DNA from: Myxococcales bacterium
GTDB taxonomy: Bacteria > Myxococcota_A > Polyangia > Polyangiales > Polyangiaceae
DNA: 64,000 bases
NCBI GenBank assembly: GCA_903642325.1
Contig: CAHJWM010000032.1
Coordinates: 1-64,000, forward strand
Direction of reading: 5' to 3'
The notes below the pieces were generated by a model. It made no database searches. It worked only from the letters and a program-made list of their open reading frames with translations, and was not told the DNA's origin. A program made the position numbers and the translations under genes. This document shows, one piece after another, positions 43,995 to 57,208 of this stretch. Numbering within the stretch: position 1 is the first letter of the stretch; the number at the start of each line of letters is the position of its first letter.

Positions 43995-45833
43995 TCACGA
44001 TCCCGGAATACTGAAGAGTCGACCGGGGCTCAGCGTCAGGTCAAATTCTTTTGGCGGCAGGCCGCTCGTTGGCGGGGAAATTAAGGTGCAATGCGCGTGC
44101 AGAGACGCGGTTGCCATGCGTATTTTTTGCTGGCTTGGCACGTTGAAGGAACCAAGCTCGCCGCAGCTCGCGGTCTCGCCGGCCACGCCTTGAAACTCGA
44201 GCAAGGCCGGCTTGAACTCGATGGTTCCGCGCACCGTCTGGACTTCGCTCGGGTCATTCGGCCGGACGACGTTGACGACCATGCTTTGGAGGCCGACGCA
44301 GCACTCTTCGTTGGGCGGCACGAATTCGAAGGTGTGAGTGCCCACCGTTAGCTCGTGAGGCGGGCCGAACCATACAATTTCTTGACCGTCGACTTTCACC
44401 GTCGCGTTTTTCGGCCCGTCGACCAAAACACGGACCGTTGCCGTCTCCACGATGGGCACCGCAGACGGGGAAGAACGAGAACTTCTAGAGCGGTGGGCAT
44501 TCTCCGCGGCGAGATGGCGGAGCTCACCGTGGCCGAGCGGCGTTGCTTGCGCGGGTTCCGCGCTGGGGGCGCTTGCGCCGGCACCGCGGGCGCTGGCCGC
44601 AGCCCTTGGCGACACCGCCGGCGGGCGCGTCGCGCTTCGCGAACGCCACCAAGCCCGCGCCCCGAAAGCGACGCTCGAGATTGCGGCCGCGGTCAGAGCG
44701 GCCCCGACCGCCTGCAAAAGTCGGCGCCGCAACCGCTCCCCGCGTGCGATCTGCGCAACCTGCCGAAGCAGGTTCGGGTCGTCCGGACGAAATGCGAGTG
44801 CACGGTTGAAGGCGGAGGCGGTCAGCACGAAGTCTTTGTGAACGCGGGCGCTGCTGGCGCATTTGACCAGCTCCGAGACCAACCGCGGCTCGTAAGCTGC
44901 TCGGTACACGACCGGATCGCTCAAGAATTCGAAAATCTCGCGCCTCGGCTGATCGAAGCCGAGCCTCGACAGCTCCGCTTTCAGCGCTTCGCCGAACGCG
45001 GCCGCGCTTTGATAGCGATCGCCTTGATCTCTGGCCAAGGCTTTGCTCACGATCTGCGACAGCCCGGCACCAATCGTAGGACGCGCGCGGTCAGCCGGCG
45101 TGAATGCGCCATCGAGCACGCGCCGCAGGACCTGCGCCGGATTCTTGCCATCGAACGGCAGCTTGCCGACGGCAGACTCGTACAAGAGCACGCCCAATCC
45201 GAAAACGTCAGCGCAGGCGCTCACGTCACCGCCCTCGATTTGCTCTGGAGCCATGTGCGCGGGCGAACCGAGGACTTGACCGGTCGATGTGACGCCCTGC
45301 ACGTCGAGTAGCTTGGCGATTCCGAAATCGGTGATTTTCACCCGCGGGGCGAGAGCCGCGCCGGGCCCCGACTGCGCCTCGGTGGGCATGTCGAGCAGCA
45401 CGTTTTCGGGCTTCACGTCGCGGTGAATGACGCCCAAGCCGTGAGCGTGATCGAGCGCAGAAGCGATCTCGATCGCGACTGCAGCCGCGACTTCTGCGGG
45501 CAAGGGTCCCTGTTCGGCGATCAATTGACGCAGCGTCGTGCCACGCACGAGCTCCTGGACGAGGTAGCGCTCAGGCTCGTCCGCATCCGAAACGTCGTAC
45601 ACTTCGACGATGTTGGGGTGTTTGACTTTGGCCACGGCGCGCGCCTCGCTCACGAAACGCGCCGCCACCTCCTTGTTTTCCCTCAGGTGATGGTGGATGA
45701 CTTTAATGGCAACCTCACGACCAAGCCGGCGGTCGCGAGCACGGTAAACCGTCGCCATCCCGCCATGGCCTATCTCTTGGATGAGCTCGTATTTCTCGAG
45801 CTCAGGGCTACGCCCATGAAGCGCGGTTAACAG
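43995..45833 (-). CDS. Ser/Thr protein kinase with PEGA domain
   Basis: 612 residues if it starts at CTG 45833, where a perfect GGAGG stands 5 bases upstream. The first ATG in frame (45758) would lose the glycine-rich loop (LIQEIGHGGMATVYRARD), so a later start is unlikely. The kinase domain has Lys44, HRDVKPEN (137-144) and DFG (169-171). A single membrane helix (RLLQAVGAALTAAAISSVAF) leads to a Ser/Ala-rich linker and a PEGA-like domain (VRVLVDGPKNATVKVDGQE). It is a Hanks-type kinase with an outward sensor part. It follows pyk by 73 bases. Confidence 0.87.
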   Translation of the reverse strand: MLTALHGRSPELEKYELIQEIGHGGMATVYRARDRRLGREVAIKVIHHHLRENKEVAARFVSEARAVAKVKHPNIVEVYDVSDADEPERYLVQELVRGTTLRQLIAEQGPLPAEVAAAVAIEIASALDHAHGLGVIHRDVKPENVLLDMPTEAQSGPGAALAPRVKITDFGIAKLLDVQGVTSTGQVLGSPAHMAPEQIEGGDVSACADVFGLGVLLYESAVGKLPFDGKNPAQVLRRVLDGAFTPADRARPTIGAGLSQIVSKALARDQGDRYQSAAAFGEALKAELSRLGFDQPRREIFEFLSDPVVYRAAYEPRLVSELVKCASSARVHKDFVLTASAFNRALAFRPDDPNLLRQVAQIARGERLRRRLLQAVGAALTAAAISSVAFGARAWWRSRSATRPPAVSPRAAASARGAGASAPSAEPAQATPLGHGELRHLAAENAHRSRSSRSSPSAVPIVETATVRVLVDGPKNATVKVDGQEIVWFGPPHELTVGTHTFEFVPPNEECCVGLQSMVVNVVRPNDPSEVQTVRGTIEFKPALLEFQGVAGETASCGELGSFNVPSQQKIRMATASLHAHCTLISPPTSGLPPKEFDLTLSPGRLFSIPGS

Positions 45834-45906
45834 ACCGCCCTCCGCGGCCGAGGCCCCGGGATTTCAACCGCAAAAGCCGACTCTGGGAGGAGTTGGCTCT
45901 TACGCT

Positions 45907-47310
45907 TCACGGCAATTGTTCCACTCGAACCGCATTCGTAGCTCCCCGCACACCCGCCCTTGCGCCGTACACCATGACATAACGTTCGCCCGATTTCACG
46001 AGTCCATTATCCATCAGTATTTGGCTCGTATTTTGTACCTGTTCCTCAAGGTTGGGCGCGCGCCCAACCAGCGCGCGCGGGGACACTCCCCAATACAAGG
46101 CCAGCCGGCGCAGTGTGCGGTCGTCCGAGGAAAAGGCCATGATTGGAGCACTGGGGCGTGCTTTAGAAACCAGACGCGCGGTCAGCCCGGACTCGGTCAA
46201 GGTCACGATCAGCTTCGCGCCGACTTCACGGGCGATCCCGCACGCCGCGTGGGCGATTGAATCGGGCGTCGTATGGTCGGGCTCGGACGCCGCGGGCGCG
46301 AAAAAGCGGCTGCCCTCCGCCTGACGGATGATGCGGTCCATCATGCGCACGGCTTGAATCGGAAACTTGCCGCTCGCGCTCTCCGCCGAAAGCATCACGG
46401 CGTCCGCGTTTCCGAACACGGCGTGGGCCACATCGCTGGCCTCGGCGCGGGTCGGGCGTGGAGCGTCGACCATGGACTGGAGCATTTCCGTGGCAACTAT
46501 CACCGGTTTCCGATGGATCCGGCAGGTGCCGATGATTTGTTTTTGAATCACTGGCACGGTCTCAGGCGGAAGCTCCACCCCCAGGTCCCCGCGCGCAACC
46601 ATAGCCGCGTCGGCAGCACGGACGATGGAATCGAGGCGCTCCACCGCGGACGGGGTCTCGATCTTGGCAATGATCGGGGTCGGCCGGCCCTTGCGCTCGC
46701 AAATCTCGCGCAGCTCCTGAATTTCTTCGGCCCGGCGCACGAATGAAAGAGCGATGTAGTCGACGCCTAACTCGAGGCCGAAATTCAAATCGTTCTTGTC
46801 TTTCTCCGTCAGGGCCGCGAGGCGCAGGCCAGACGATGGGAGATTCACGCCCATGCGTGGGCGCATCGGCCCGCCGTGCTCGACCCGGCACTCTACCCGA
46901 TCGCCCCGGATCGCGAGCACGCGCAGCTCGACTTGGCCGTCCGAAAGCAAGATCCTGTCGTCGATGCGGACATCGTCCTTGAGCGGCGGGTAGTCGATCG
47001 AAATGGTGCGGTCGTCGCCAGTGTCCCCCGCGATCAAGTCCACCGTATCGCCATTACTGAGCAGTGCCGGGCCGACCTTGCCCGTGCGGATTTTCGGGCC
47101 GCAGAGATCTTGAAGCAGCGCGATGGGCTTGCCCAGCGTGAGGCTCTCGGCGCGCACCATCTCCACCATGTGCGCGTGGTCCGCGTGCGTACCGTGAGAA
47201 AAATTCAGCCGCGCCACGTCCATCCCCGCTTCGATCAAGCCGCGGATCGCATCTCGGTTATTGACGGCGGGGCCTAGGGTACACACGATCTTTGCGCGAC
47301 GAGCGATCAT
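45907..47310 (-). CDS. pyk: Pyruvate kinase
   Basis: 467 residues from ATG 47310. The TIM barrel starts with KIVCTLGPAVNNRDAIRGLIEAGMDVARLNFSHG, has a B domain (HGGPMRPRMGVNLP) and the active-site segment ATEMLQSM and KIETPSAVERLD. The C-terminal allosteric domain (TLTESGLTARLVSKARPSAPI) completes it. It makes pyruvate and ATP from phosphoenolpyruvate. It is divergent from lysA. Confidence 0.95.
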   Translation of the reverse strand: MIARRAKIVCTLGPAVNNRDAIRGLIEAGMDVARLNFSHGTHADHAHMVEMVRAESLTLGKPIALLQDLCGPKIRTGKVGPALLSNGDTVDLIAGDTGDDRTISIDYPPLKDDVRIDDRILLSDGQVELRVLAIRGDRVECRVEHGGPMRPRMGVNLPSSGLRLAALTEKDKNDLNFGLELGVDYIALSFVRRAEEIQELREICERKGRPTPIIAKIETPSAVERLDSIVRAADAAMVARGDLGVELPPETVPVIQKQIIGTCRIHRKPVIVATEMLQSMVDAPRPTRAEASDVAHAVFGNADAVMLSAESASGKFPIQAVRMMDRIIRQAEGSRFFAPAASEPDHTTPDSIAHAACGIAREVGAKLIVTLTESGLTARLVSKARPSAPIMAFSSDDRTLRRLALYWGVSPRALVGRAPNLEEQVQNTSQILMDNGLVKSGERYVMVYGARAGVRGATNAVRVEQLP

Positions 47311-47509
47311 TGATGCTGAGTCCGTTTGCTTTGCTGTTTGGCCTAGATTTCCATGCCAGGCCGCCAGTCGAGAGGCGCGCGAGAGCATGCCACAGCCAGA
47401 GGCCATGCGGGTAGCCCCAAGCCCCTCCCCCGCTGCCCACTGGAACCAACCGTTAGGACCTCGCTTGCCGCGGTTGGCGCTCGCGAAAGTGCCTGGTATT
47501 GAGCGAGCG

Positions 47510-48766
47510 ATGTATGGTTTTCGACGCAATGCGCAAGGCCAGGCCTGCCTTTCCGCGACCCCCCTGTCGCAATTATTGGCGCAGTCGGGCCTCGAGACGC
47601 CCGCTTACTTTTATGACCTCGACGCCATCGCCGAGGAAGCGCGCGCGCTGATCGGCGGCTATGGCAGCGTTCGCCACGTCGTTGCCTATGCAGTAAAGGC
47701 AAATTCCGCGGGATCGGTGGTGCGCACGCTGGCGGCGGAGGGTACGGGCGCCGACGTCGTGTCCGCTGCCGAGCTGGAAGTAGCCGTGGGCACCGGAATC
47801 CCAGCCGAGAAGATCGTAATGAGCGGAGTGGCGAAAACGGACCGCGAGCTCGATCTGGCCATCGCCTCGCGCCTGTTGGCGATTCAGGCGGAAAGCGTCG
47901 AAGAGTTATTTCGAATCGCGACGCGCGCGCGCTCTCTCGGGCGTCAGGCGCGCGTCGCACTTCGGCTCAATCCGGGCATCGAGATCGAATCCCACGCGCA
48001 CATTTCCACCGGTCACGACAAAGCCAAGTTCGGCATCGCGCGTGCGGACGTGGGCCGCGCTTTCGAAGCCATCGACGGCTCCGACGGAGCATTGCTGGCC
48101 GTCGGCTTGTCGACGCACGTAGGTTCCATGCTGACGGAGGTCGCGCCGTACTTGACGTCGGCAAAGCACGTGTGCGACGTGGCGCGCGCCCGCCGTGACC
48201 GAAGCCCCCCACTCGAATACCTGAACTTTGGCGGTGGTTTCGGCATCGATTATGGTTCAGGGCGCGGCGTGCGACCCGCGGACTTCGCCCGCGCCGCAGT
48301 CGAGCTACTCCGCGCCCAGGACCTTGCCGACTTGATGCTGCTGTGCGAGCCCGGTCGCTCCATGGTTGGAGCGCACGGCGTGCTCGTGGCTCGCGTCGTG
48401 CAGAGCAAGGTGAGCGCTGACCAGCAGTGGGTGATGATCGATGCCGGCATGAATGATTTGATTCGACCCGCGTTGTACGGCGCCAAACATCGCGTCGAGC
48501 CACTCGAGTGTGAACCCTCGGCGCCCGCATGGCGTGTGGTAGGTCCGGTTTGCGAAAGCTCGGACGATTTCGGCGAGCACCCGCTGGGATCGCGCGTGCC
48601 GGAGGCGGTGGTGATTCGCGACGCTGGCGCTTATTCGTTCACGATGGCGAGCGAATACAACGGTCGCGCGCTCACGGCCGAAGTGTTCCTCAAGCAAGGC
48701 GTGATAACGAACATCAGCCCGAGCCCAGGCGCGGCCGCGTGGGTCGAGCGTCGCCTGCGCGCTTGA
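47510..48766 (+). CDS. lysA: Diaminopimelate decarboxylase
   Basis: 418 residues from ATG 47510; the frame is open upstream but the N-terminus fits here. The PLP lysine is Lys63 in AYAVKANSAGSV, with HVGSMLTEV, YLNFGGGFGI and CEPGRSMVG for PLP phosphate contact. CESSDDFG supplies the catalytic Cys of the partner subunit and GAYSFTMASEYNGR closes the site. It makes lysine from meso-DAP. No lysine riboswitch was recognised upstream. Confidence 0.94.
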   Translation: MYGFRRNAQGQACLSATPLSQLLAQSGLETPAYFYDLDAIAEEARALIGGYGSVRHVVAYAVKANSAGSVVRTLAAEGTGADVVSAAELEVAVGTGIPAEKIVMSGVAKTDRELDLAIASRLLAIQAESVEELFRIATRARSLGRQARVALRLNPGIEIESHAHISTGHDKAKFGIARADVGRAFEAIDGSDGALLAVGLSTHVGSMLTEVAPYLTSAKHVCDVARARRDRSPPLEYLNFGGGFGIDYGSGRGVRPADFARAAVELLRAQDLADLMLLCEPGRSMVGAHGVLVARVVQSKVSADQQWVMIDAGMNDLIRPALYGAKHRVEPLECEPSAPAWRVVGPVCESSDDFGEHPLGSRVPEAVVIRDAGAYSFTMASEYNGRALTAEVFLKQGVITNISPSPGAAAWVERRLRA

Positions 48767-48830
48767 GCCCGGCGGCGCGCCGCGCCAGTAGGAACGCGGC
48801 TAAGTTGCGAACAAGGAGGGGCTCGCCATA

Positions 48831-50123
48831 TCAGTCCTGAGCGAGTGCCGCGACGATTTCGCCCCGCAGCTCGGGGGCGAAAATCAGGCGGATGCGGGAC
48901 ATGCGTTCGCCGCGCAGGCGCCCGAGCAAGAATGAGACGTCCGCGAGCGCGCGCGTCTTGCCGCCCGGAAACATCACCGTCAGCGGGTCGTGTATATCGT
49001 CGAAGGCGACCGTGGAAGCGGCGTCCAGGCCAACGTGGATCTGCGGATCGAGCCCACGCTTCTCGGCGATGTCGCGCGCGATGTCGAGCGCCCGAACACG
49101 CGCGTCCGGCGTCGCGCGTTCATCGAACAGCTCGTAGGTCTTGAACAGCTTGCGCGCGTGAAACCGCCGGCTGAGATCGGCAAGGGTGGGGTTTTTCGAT
49201 GCGCGCCACGCGCTGAGCGCAACCCAAAGTGATGCGTCATCGAGCTCCAGGTAATCACCGAGCGATGCATCGCCACCCTGAGCCAGCGCGACGATTGCCG
49301 CCGGAGTCGACGGCAATCGATCACCGTCCGCGAGCATCTTCGTCACCTCGCCGAAGATGCGGGCCATCATCCATTCGCTGGCACGTTCCGTCTTGTGAAA
49401 ATAGACCTGCTGAAACATGAACAGGCGCGCCAATATGAAAGACTCGATGGCGGGAATGCCCTTCGCGCCGTCGATCGCCAGCGGAGGCGCCTGACCATTT
49501 TCGGCGACGCCGAAACACAAACTGCGCAGCAGCCAATCGAGGTCGAACCAGCCGTAGCTGACGCCCGTCGCGTGCGCGTCGCGCAACAAATAATCACAGC
49601 GATCGACGTCGAAGGTGCCGCTGACCGCGCGCGCCAGGAACGTCAGCTCATGACGACCGTGGACTAGGTCGACGACGCGATCGGGCAGGGCCGGATCGAA
49701 ACGCCTCAGGACCGCGTTCACCTCCGTGCTCGGATCGAGCACGATGCGGGTCGTCCAGTCTTCGTGTTTCTTCGAGTCCGGCAGCGCTTGCTCGAAGAGA
49801 TGCGAAAACGGGCCGTGACCGACGTCGTGGAGCAACGCGGCGGCGAGCGCGTCGCGCGCGCGCTCCGTGGTGACACGTTGCCAGAAAGGCAAGTCCTCGT
49901 GCAGGCTACGCAGACGTCGGATCAAGCGGGTCATCACGCACGCGGCGCCGATCGCGTGCGCGAAGCGCGTGTGATCCGCACCAGGGTACGCGAGCGAAGC
50001 GAGGCCGGTTTGCCGAATACGCCGCAGTCTTTGCACCTCGGCGGTCTCGAGTAGCGCGGGCACGATCGCTTCCTCGGGTGTCTCGAAAGAGACGAGGCCA
50101 TGGACTGGGTCTCGAAGAATCAT
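48831..50123 (-). CDS. HD-domain phosphohydrolase (dGTPase/SAMHD1-like)
   Basis: 430 residues. The metal-binding HD pattern includes HTRFAHAIGA, ALLHDVGHGPFSHLFE and FDVDRCDYLLRDA, spaced as in the SAMHD1/YdhJ-like HD superfamily. The start DPVHGLVSF is typical. Members hydrolyse dNTPs or related phosphates; the substrate here is unknown. Confidence 0.87.
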   Translation of the reverse strand: MILRDPVHGLVSFETPEEAIVPALLETAEVQRLRRIRQTGLASLAYPGADHTRFAHAIGAACVMTRLIRRLRSLHEDLPFWQRVTTERARDALAAALLHDVGHGPFSHLFEQALPDSKKHEDWTTRIVLDPSTEVNAVLRRFDPALPDRVVDLVHGRHELTFLARAVSGTFDVDRCDYLLRDAHATGVSYGWFDLDWLLRSLCFGVAENGQAPPLAIDGAKGIPAIESFILARLFMFQQVYFHKTERASEWMMARIFGEVTKMLADGDRLPSTPAAIVALAQGGDASLGDYLELDDASLWVALSAWRASKNPTLADLSRRFHARKLFKTYELFDERATPDARVRALDIARDIAEKRGLDPQIHVGLDAASTVAFDDIHDPLTVMFPGGKTRALADVSFLLGRLRGERMSRIRLIFAPELRGEIVAALAQD

Positions 50124-50373
50124 TGGCGGCGACTGTATCAGGTTGAGCCTTGGCCCCTTCCCGAAGCGCCGAGCCCGTGAATTACGCTCAGGCAGAATTC
50201 AGGGAGGGCACGAGCGCGCGCAATGTGGCGCAATCCCGGCAAAATTCCGCGTCGCACCTGGCGCCGGCACTGCCTCGCGGCGCGTCAATCTGCGGGCCCG
50301 CTAGCGCACAGCGTGGAGCGGCGAACGTCGGAGTAGCGCCAGAACCTTTCGTCCCTTTGTGAGATCATCGAAG

Positions 50374-50395
50374 CTCGATAAGGAAACTCGATAAG
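50374..50395. repeat. Two CTCGATAAG direct repeats
   Basis: CTCGATAAG occurs at 50374-50382 and 50387-50395, a 13-base period with GAAA between. It could be a tandem activator or repressor site. It lies about 320 bases before the next start, too far for a simple operator. Confidence 0.4.
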
Positions 50396-50580
50396 TCTGA
50401 GAGTTCGGGTGGGGAGCTACACTCCGCTAGAGACTTGCGGCGCGTAACGTGCAAGATTGCCTCAAAGGTGGGGAGTCTGGCGCGGGGGAACGCTGATCGG
50501 CGACGCGCTGCGGTAGCCTACCGTCTTAGTTTCCGAGCCCTCCCGGATCGACGCTATCGAGAGCCAATAGGCGAGCTCGA

Positions 50581-50600
50581 GACGAGACGAGACGAGACGA
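50581..50600. repeat. Four-copy gacga pentamer repeat
   Basis: Exactly four gacga units in the noncoding leader region upstream of the helicase-associated-like gene. Copy-number change by slippage is possible. Confidence 0.7.
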
Positions 50601-52909
50601 GCGCGGCGAGAACGAAGCTCACCCGCCCTCTCCCACCGAAGCACCCTGAACGTAGACCCCGAGCACCCTGACCGGCCTAGACATCGGGCCCTTTTCGCGG
50701 TTTGCTAGCGAGATCCTATGTCCTCTCGTAAAGAGCTCGATTCCCAAAGCATGGGAGCCATCCGCCTGGTGGACGTATTGCGCCAATTGCCCGATCGTGA
50801 GCTTGGCTCCTTGGTTGCGCGCCTAAAGATTCGAATCGACGAAGCCAAGCGCATCGACGTTCCTTCGCAGGTCGCGCGCATGCTGCTGCAGCTCCCGGAG
50901 ATGCGCGACGCAGGCATCCTACCCGGGCCCACCCGTGAGCTTTTGTATCGCGTTGCCGAGGCACGCGGAGTTCTCTACGCGCAGACACTCCCGCCAGCGG
51001 TGGAGCCCCTCGTGGCCCGCGGCATCGTCTTCATCCGCGGTCGCGAAGGCGGCGTCGAGCTGCTCTTGCCGATTGCGCACATGATCCAGCTGCGCTCCTG
51101 GGAGGGTGAAGATCCACGTGGCGCGCGCGCTTTGCTTGCGCAGCTGAATCCCGATGTGGCGAGCAGCATCGCCAGTCATTACCTCGGTCGCCCAGCCACG
51201 CCGCCCGTCGCCCTCTGCCTCGAGCCGGCATGGGAGGTGTTCGCGGACCACAAGCGCCTGGCGCGCGAGGTCGAGGAGCTCGCACCACTAGAGCGCAAAC
51301 TGCTCAATGCGATCGAGAAGGTGGGGGGCGAGGTCGACACCGAAGAGCTGCTCGATCTCGAGCGCGAACCCATGCGGCTGCGCGGCGCCACCGGTGCCAC
51401 GCCGTCTCGACGCGGCGTCGGGTTCGCCCTCGAACGGCGAGGCTTCTTGATCCCCGTGCACCCGAACCGCCACGTCATCCCGAGCGAGGTCGTGGCCATC
51501 GTTGGCGCGCAGCGGCGCGTCGAGCGCGAGGCGCAGCGCCGAGAAATACGCAGTTTCGTCCTAGCCGAGGACCATGCGCCGCGCCGCGCGCGGTTCGCGG
51601 AAGACCCGGCGCCGATCGCCATGGCGATGGCCATCGCCGTGCGCGACCCTTCGATAGAAGTGCGAGCAGGCGTGGGCACCCCACGCTCACTGATCACCAA
51701 GTTCGCTGCGCGCTTCGGGCGTGAGCCGGAAGCCATTGCCTTGGTCGCCTCGCTCAGCCGGGCGATTGGCCTTTGGGATCCGTCGGCCGTGAGCACCGCA
51801 TCGCCACCCGGGTCGCACACCGTGGGCGAGCTCGGGCGCGCCCTATTCGATGCCTGGCGTCGTGGAGGCGCATGGGATGAAGCGCGCCCGGATGGCGAAG
51901 CGCTCCGGGTCACCGCCGATGCACGCGAAACGAGCGCCGTCGGCGTGGTTCGCGAACTGGTACTGGAAGCGTTGCAGGAGCTGGGTGACGGGCGCTGGGC
52001 TCCCTGGGAGGCGGTCGCGGCCTACGTTCGCTCGGATGCGCGGGCCCCAGGCGTTGCACGCTTGATCGAACGCTGGGCCCAACGCGCGGCGGTCGAAGCG
52101 ATGACTCCCGCGGAGGTCGCGCGGCGCGTCGCGCTCGAGACCTTGCACATCCTCGGAATCGTCGATCTCGGCGATCCGGAAAGCGACGACACAGAAGCCA
52201 TTGGACCTACGCTGCGCATCACGCCGCGCGGTCGCGCGTTCCTGTCGGAAGGAGCCTCCGCGGAGTCGCGAACGCCTAGTCTGGTGCTGACCGGTGCCAG
52301 CCGTTTTCTCGACACGCAGGCGTTGCGCGTCGGTCCGTCGGCCACTGTGGGCAGCGTGATCTCACTCGCGCCGTTCGTCGAGATCGGCGGCGTCACCGGC
52401 ACCAGTCTCGATGTCTTGATCACACCTCAGGCGCTATCTCACGCACTCAGCGCCGGCTTCGACGGCGAAGTCATGCGCACTCGGCTGGAGGCGCTTGCAC
52501 CACTGCCGGACCCCATCGCGCGCACCTTGACTCAGGCCAGCACAGTGATTGGCCGCGCCGAGTTCGTGATGACGCAAGGTTTCTTGTGGGTGGAAGACCC
52601 CGAGGTGCGCGAGCTTCTTCGCACCCGGCGGCAGAGCGCTGACTTGTTCGTCGATCCGTCTCCGCCATCGGGGCTGCTCTTGGCCGTCGGAGTGGAGCTA
52701 GAGCGTGTGGCCCGGCGGTGTCGGGCGCTGGGCGTCGAGGTCTTGGTGGATGGGGATGTGTACCGAACGCGCTCCGTGCCTCCGGGGCGTGGCAGCGGCG
52801 CTCGCCGCATGGATTCGTCGGGCTCCATGGCGGCCGTCCGAAGCGCGTCCGCGGGTACCGTGGCCGCGGTCCGCAGTTCGTCGCGGCCACCCTCGGCCAC
52901 CGGGGCCCG

Positions 52910-56050
<3,141 letters not shown>

Positions 56051-57208
56051 TTAGCGGAAAATCTCCGATTTGAGCGCGAATACGCCACTCACCGCGACCC
56101 GTTCGCCGCGCTCGATGCCCTTGGCGATCTCCACGCGATCCCCGTCTTGAGCGCCCAGCTGAACGGCGCGCGGCTCGACCGAAAAGTCGTCATGGGCCAC
56201 GAACACGGTCGATTTGCCGTCCACACTGGTGACGGCGGCGAGCGGCAGAGAGATCGCGCCGGACACCGGGGCAGAAACATGGATCGTGGCAGAAACCGAT
56301 TGGCCTGGACGAAGCTGGGACTCGGGATGTTGGACGACGATTCGAACCGCGGCCGTGCGCGTCGCGAGGTCGATCACGTCGCCGACGTACGCGACACTGC
56401 CGTGCACCGCGTTGTCCGCGCCCGTAGCCGAAAACACGTCGACCATGTCGCCTGCGTGAATCGCGCTCAGCTGCCCCTCGAACACGGCCAGCTCGACCCA
56501 TACGCGACTGAGATCCGCCACCCGGAACGCGGTCAATGTGGCTTCCACGGATTGACCGCGCGTCACATTGCGCTCAATCACTCGACCCGTGATGGGCGTA
56601 GTCAAGCGCAAGATACCCGTTGGCCCATCGGCCGCGCCACCCAACGCCCGCACGCGTTGCTCGGCCGCGGTCAAGTCGGCGCGCGCAGCCACCGCCTGTG
56701 CTTTGGCCAGCTCTGCCTCTCGGTTCGCGGAGACTTTGGCCTGAGCCAGCTCGGTCTCGCGGGTTTCGTTGGCGGTTGCTGCTTCCGCATGCGCGCGGGC
56801 GGCGAGCACTGTCGCTTGCGCCTGGCCGAGGTCGGCACTTTCGATTTCGGCCAGCAGCTCCCCTGCCTTTACGTCGTCGCCCTCGATCTTGCACAGGCGG
56901 CTGACGCGGCCTGAGATGCGGGATCCGACGGCCGCCATGCGCTCTGGATCGAAGGTGACCGTGCCGGTAACGCTGACCATCGGCTTGAGGCTGCCTTCGG
57001 TCACTGGCTCGAACGCGATCTGTGCGTACTTGGCGAAGCCAGGCGAAAAGCGAATCCACTTGCCGTCCATGAACGGAACGTCACGGCTCGTGACCTTGTT
57101 GGGTTGCGCGCTCGCCTTGGGCTCCGAGCGCGTGAAGTAGACCGCCGCGGCCGCGCTGAGCCCCACACCGAACCCGATGACCAAGAGCCTCTGAGCTAAT
57201 TTCGTCAT
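56051..57208 (-). CDS. Efflux RND periplasmic adaptor (CzcB/CusB-like)
   Basis: 385 residues from ATG 57208, overlapping the outer membrane gene stop by 4 bases. One N-terminal anchor (LLVIGFGVGLSAAAAVYF) precedes barrel-sandwich halves (GSRISGRVSRLCKIEGDDV and LTTPITGRVIERNVTRGQ) around a helical hairpin of Ala/Glu repeats (ETELAQAKVSANREAELAK). A YknX-like C-terminal part follows. It links pump and outer membrane channel. No metal-binding N-domain is evident. Confidence 0.9.
   Translation of the reverse strand: MTKLAQRLLVIGFGVGLSAAAAVYFTRSEPKASAQPNKVTSRDVPFMDGKWIRFSPGFAKYAQIAFEPVTEGSLKPMVSVTGTVTFDPERMAAVGSRISGRVSRLCKIEGDDVKAGELLAEIESADLGQAQATVLAARAHAEAATANETRETELAQAKVSANREAELAKAQAVAARADLTAAEQRVRALGGAADGPTGILRLTTPITGRVIERNVTRGQSVEATLTAFRVADLSRVWVELAVFEGQLSAIHAGDMVDVFSATGADNAVHGSVAYVGDVIDLATRTAAVRIVVQHPESQLRPGQSVSATIHVSAPVSGAISLPLAAVTSVDGKSTVFVAHDDFSVEPRAVQLGAQDGDRVEIAKGIERGERVAVSGVFALKSEIFR

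Larger units (their letters stand above)
50124..50717. other. 594-base gap without a supported gene
   Basis: No open frame here has convincing composition or a ribosome site. It contains a 9-base direct repeat CTCGATAAG twice, 13 bases apart (50374-50395), a four-copy gacga run (50581-50600) and two similar GCACCCTGA segments near 50640-50672. The second half leads into the next plus-strand gene. A regulatory leader or small RNA is possible; nothing decisive was seen. Confidence 0.5.

Noticed and set aside
47311-47509. Lysine riboswitch upstream of lysA
   Set aside because: No recognisable lysine-aptamer core was found in the 199-base divergent gap.
50150-50671. Several 60-80 codon frames in the gap after the HD gene
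   Set aside because: They overlap each other, are Arg/Ser-rich as random GC-rich frames are, and have no ribosome site.
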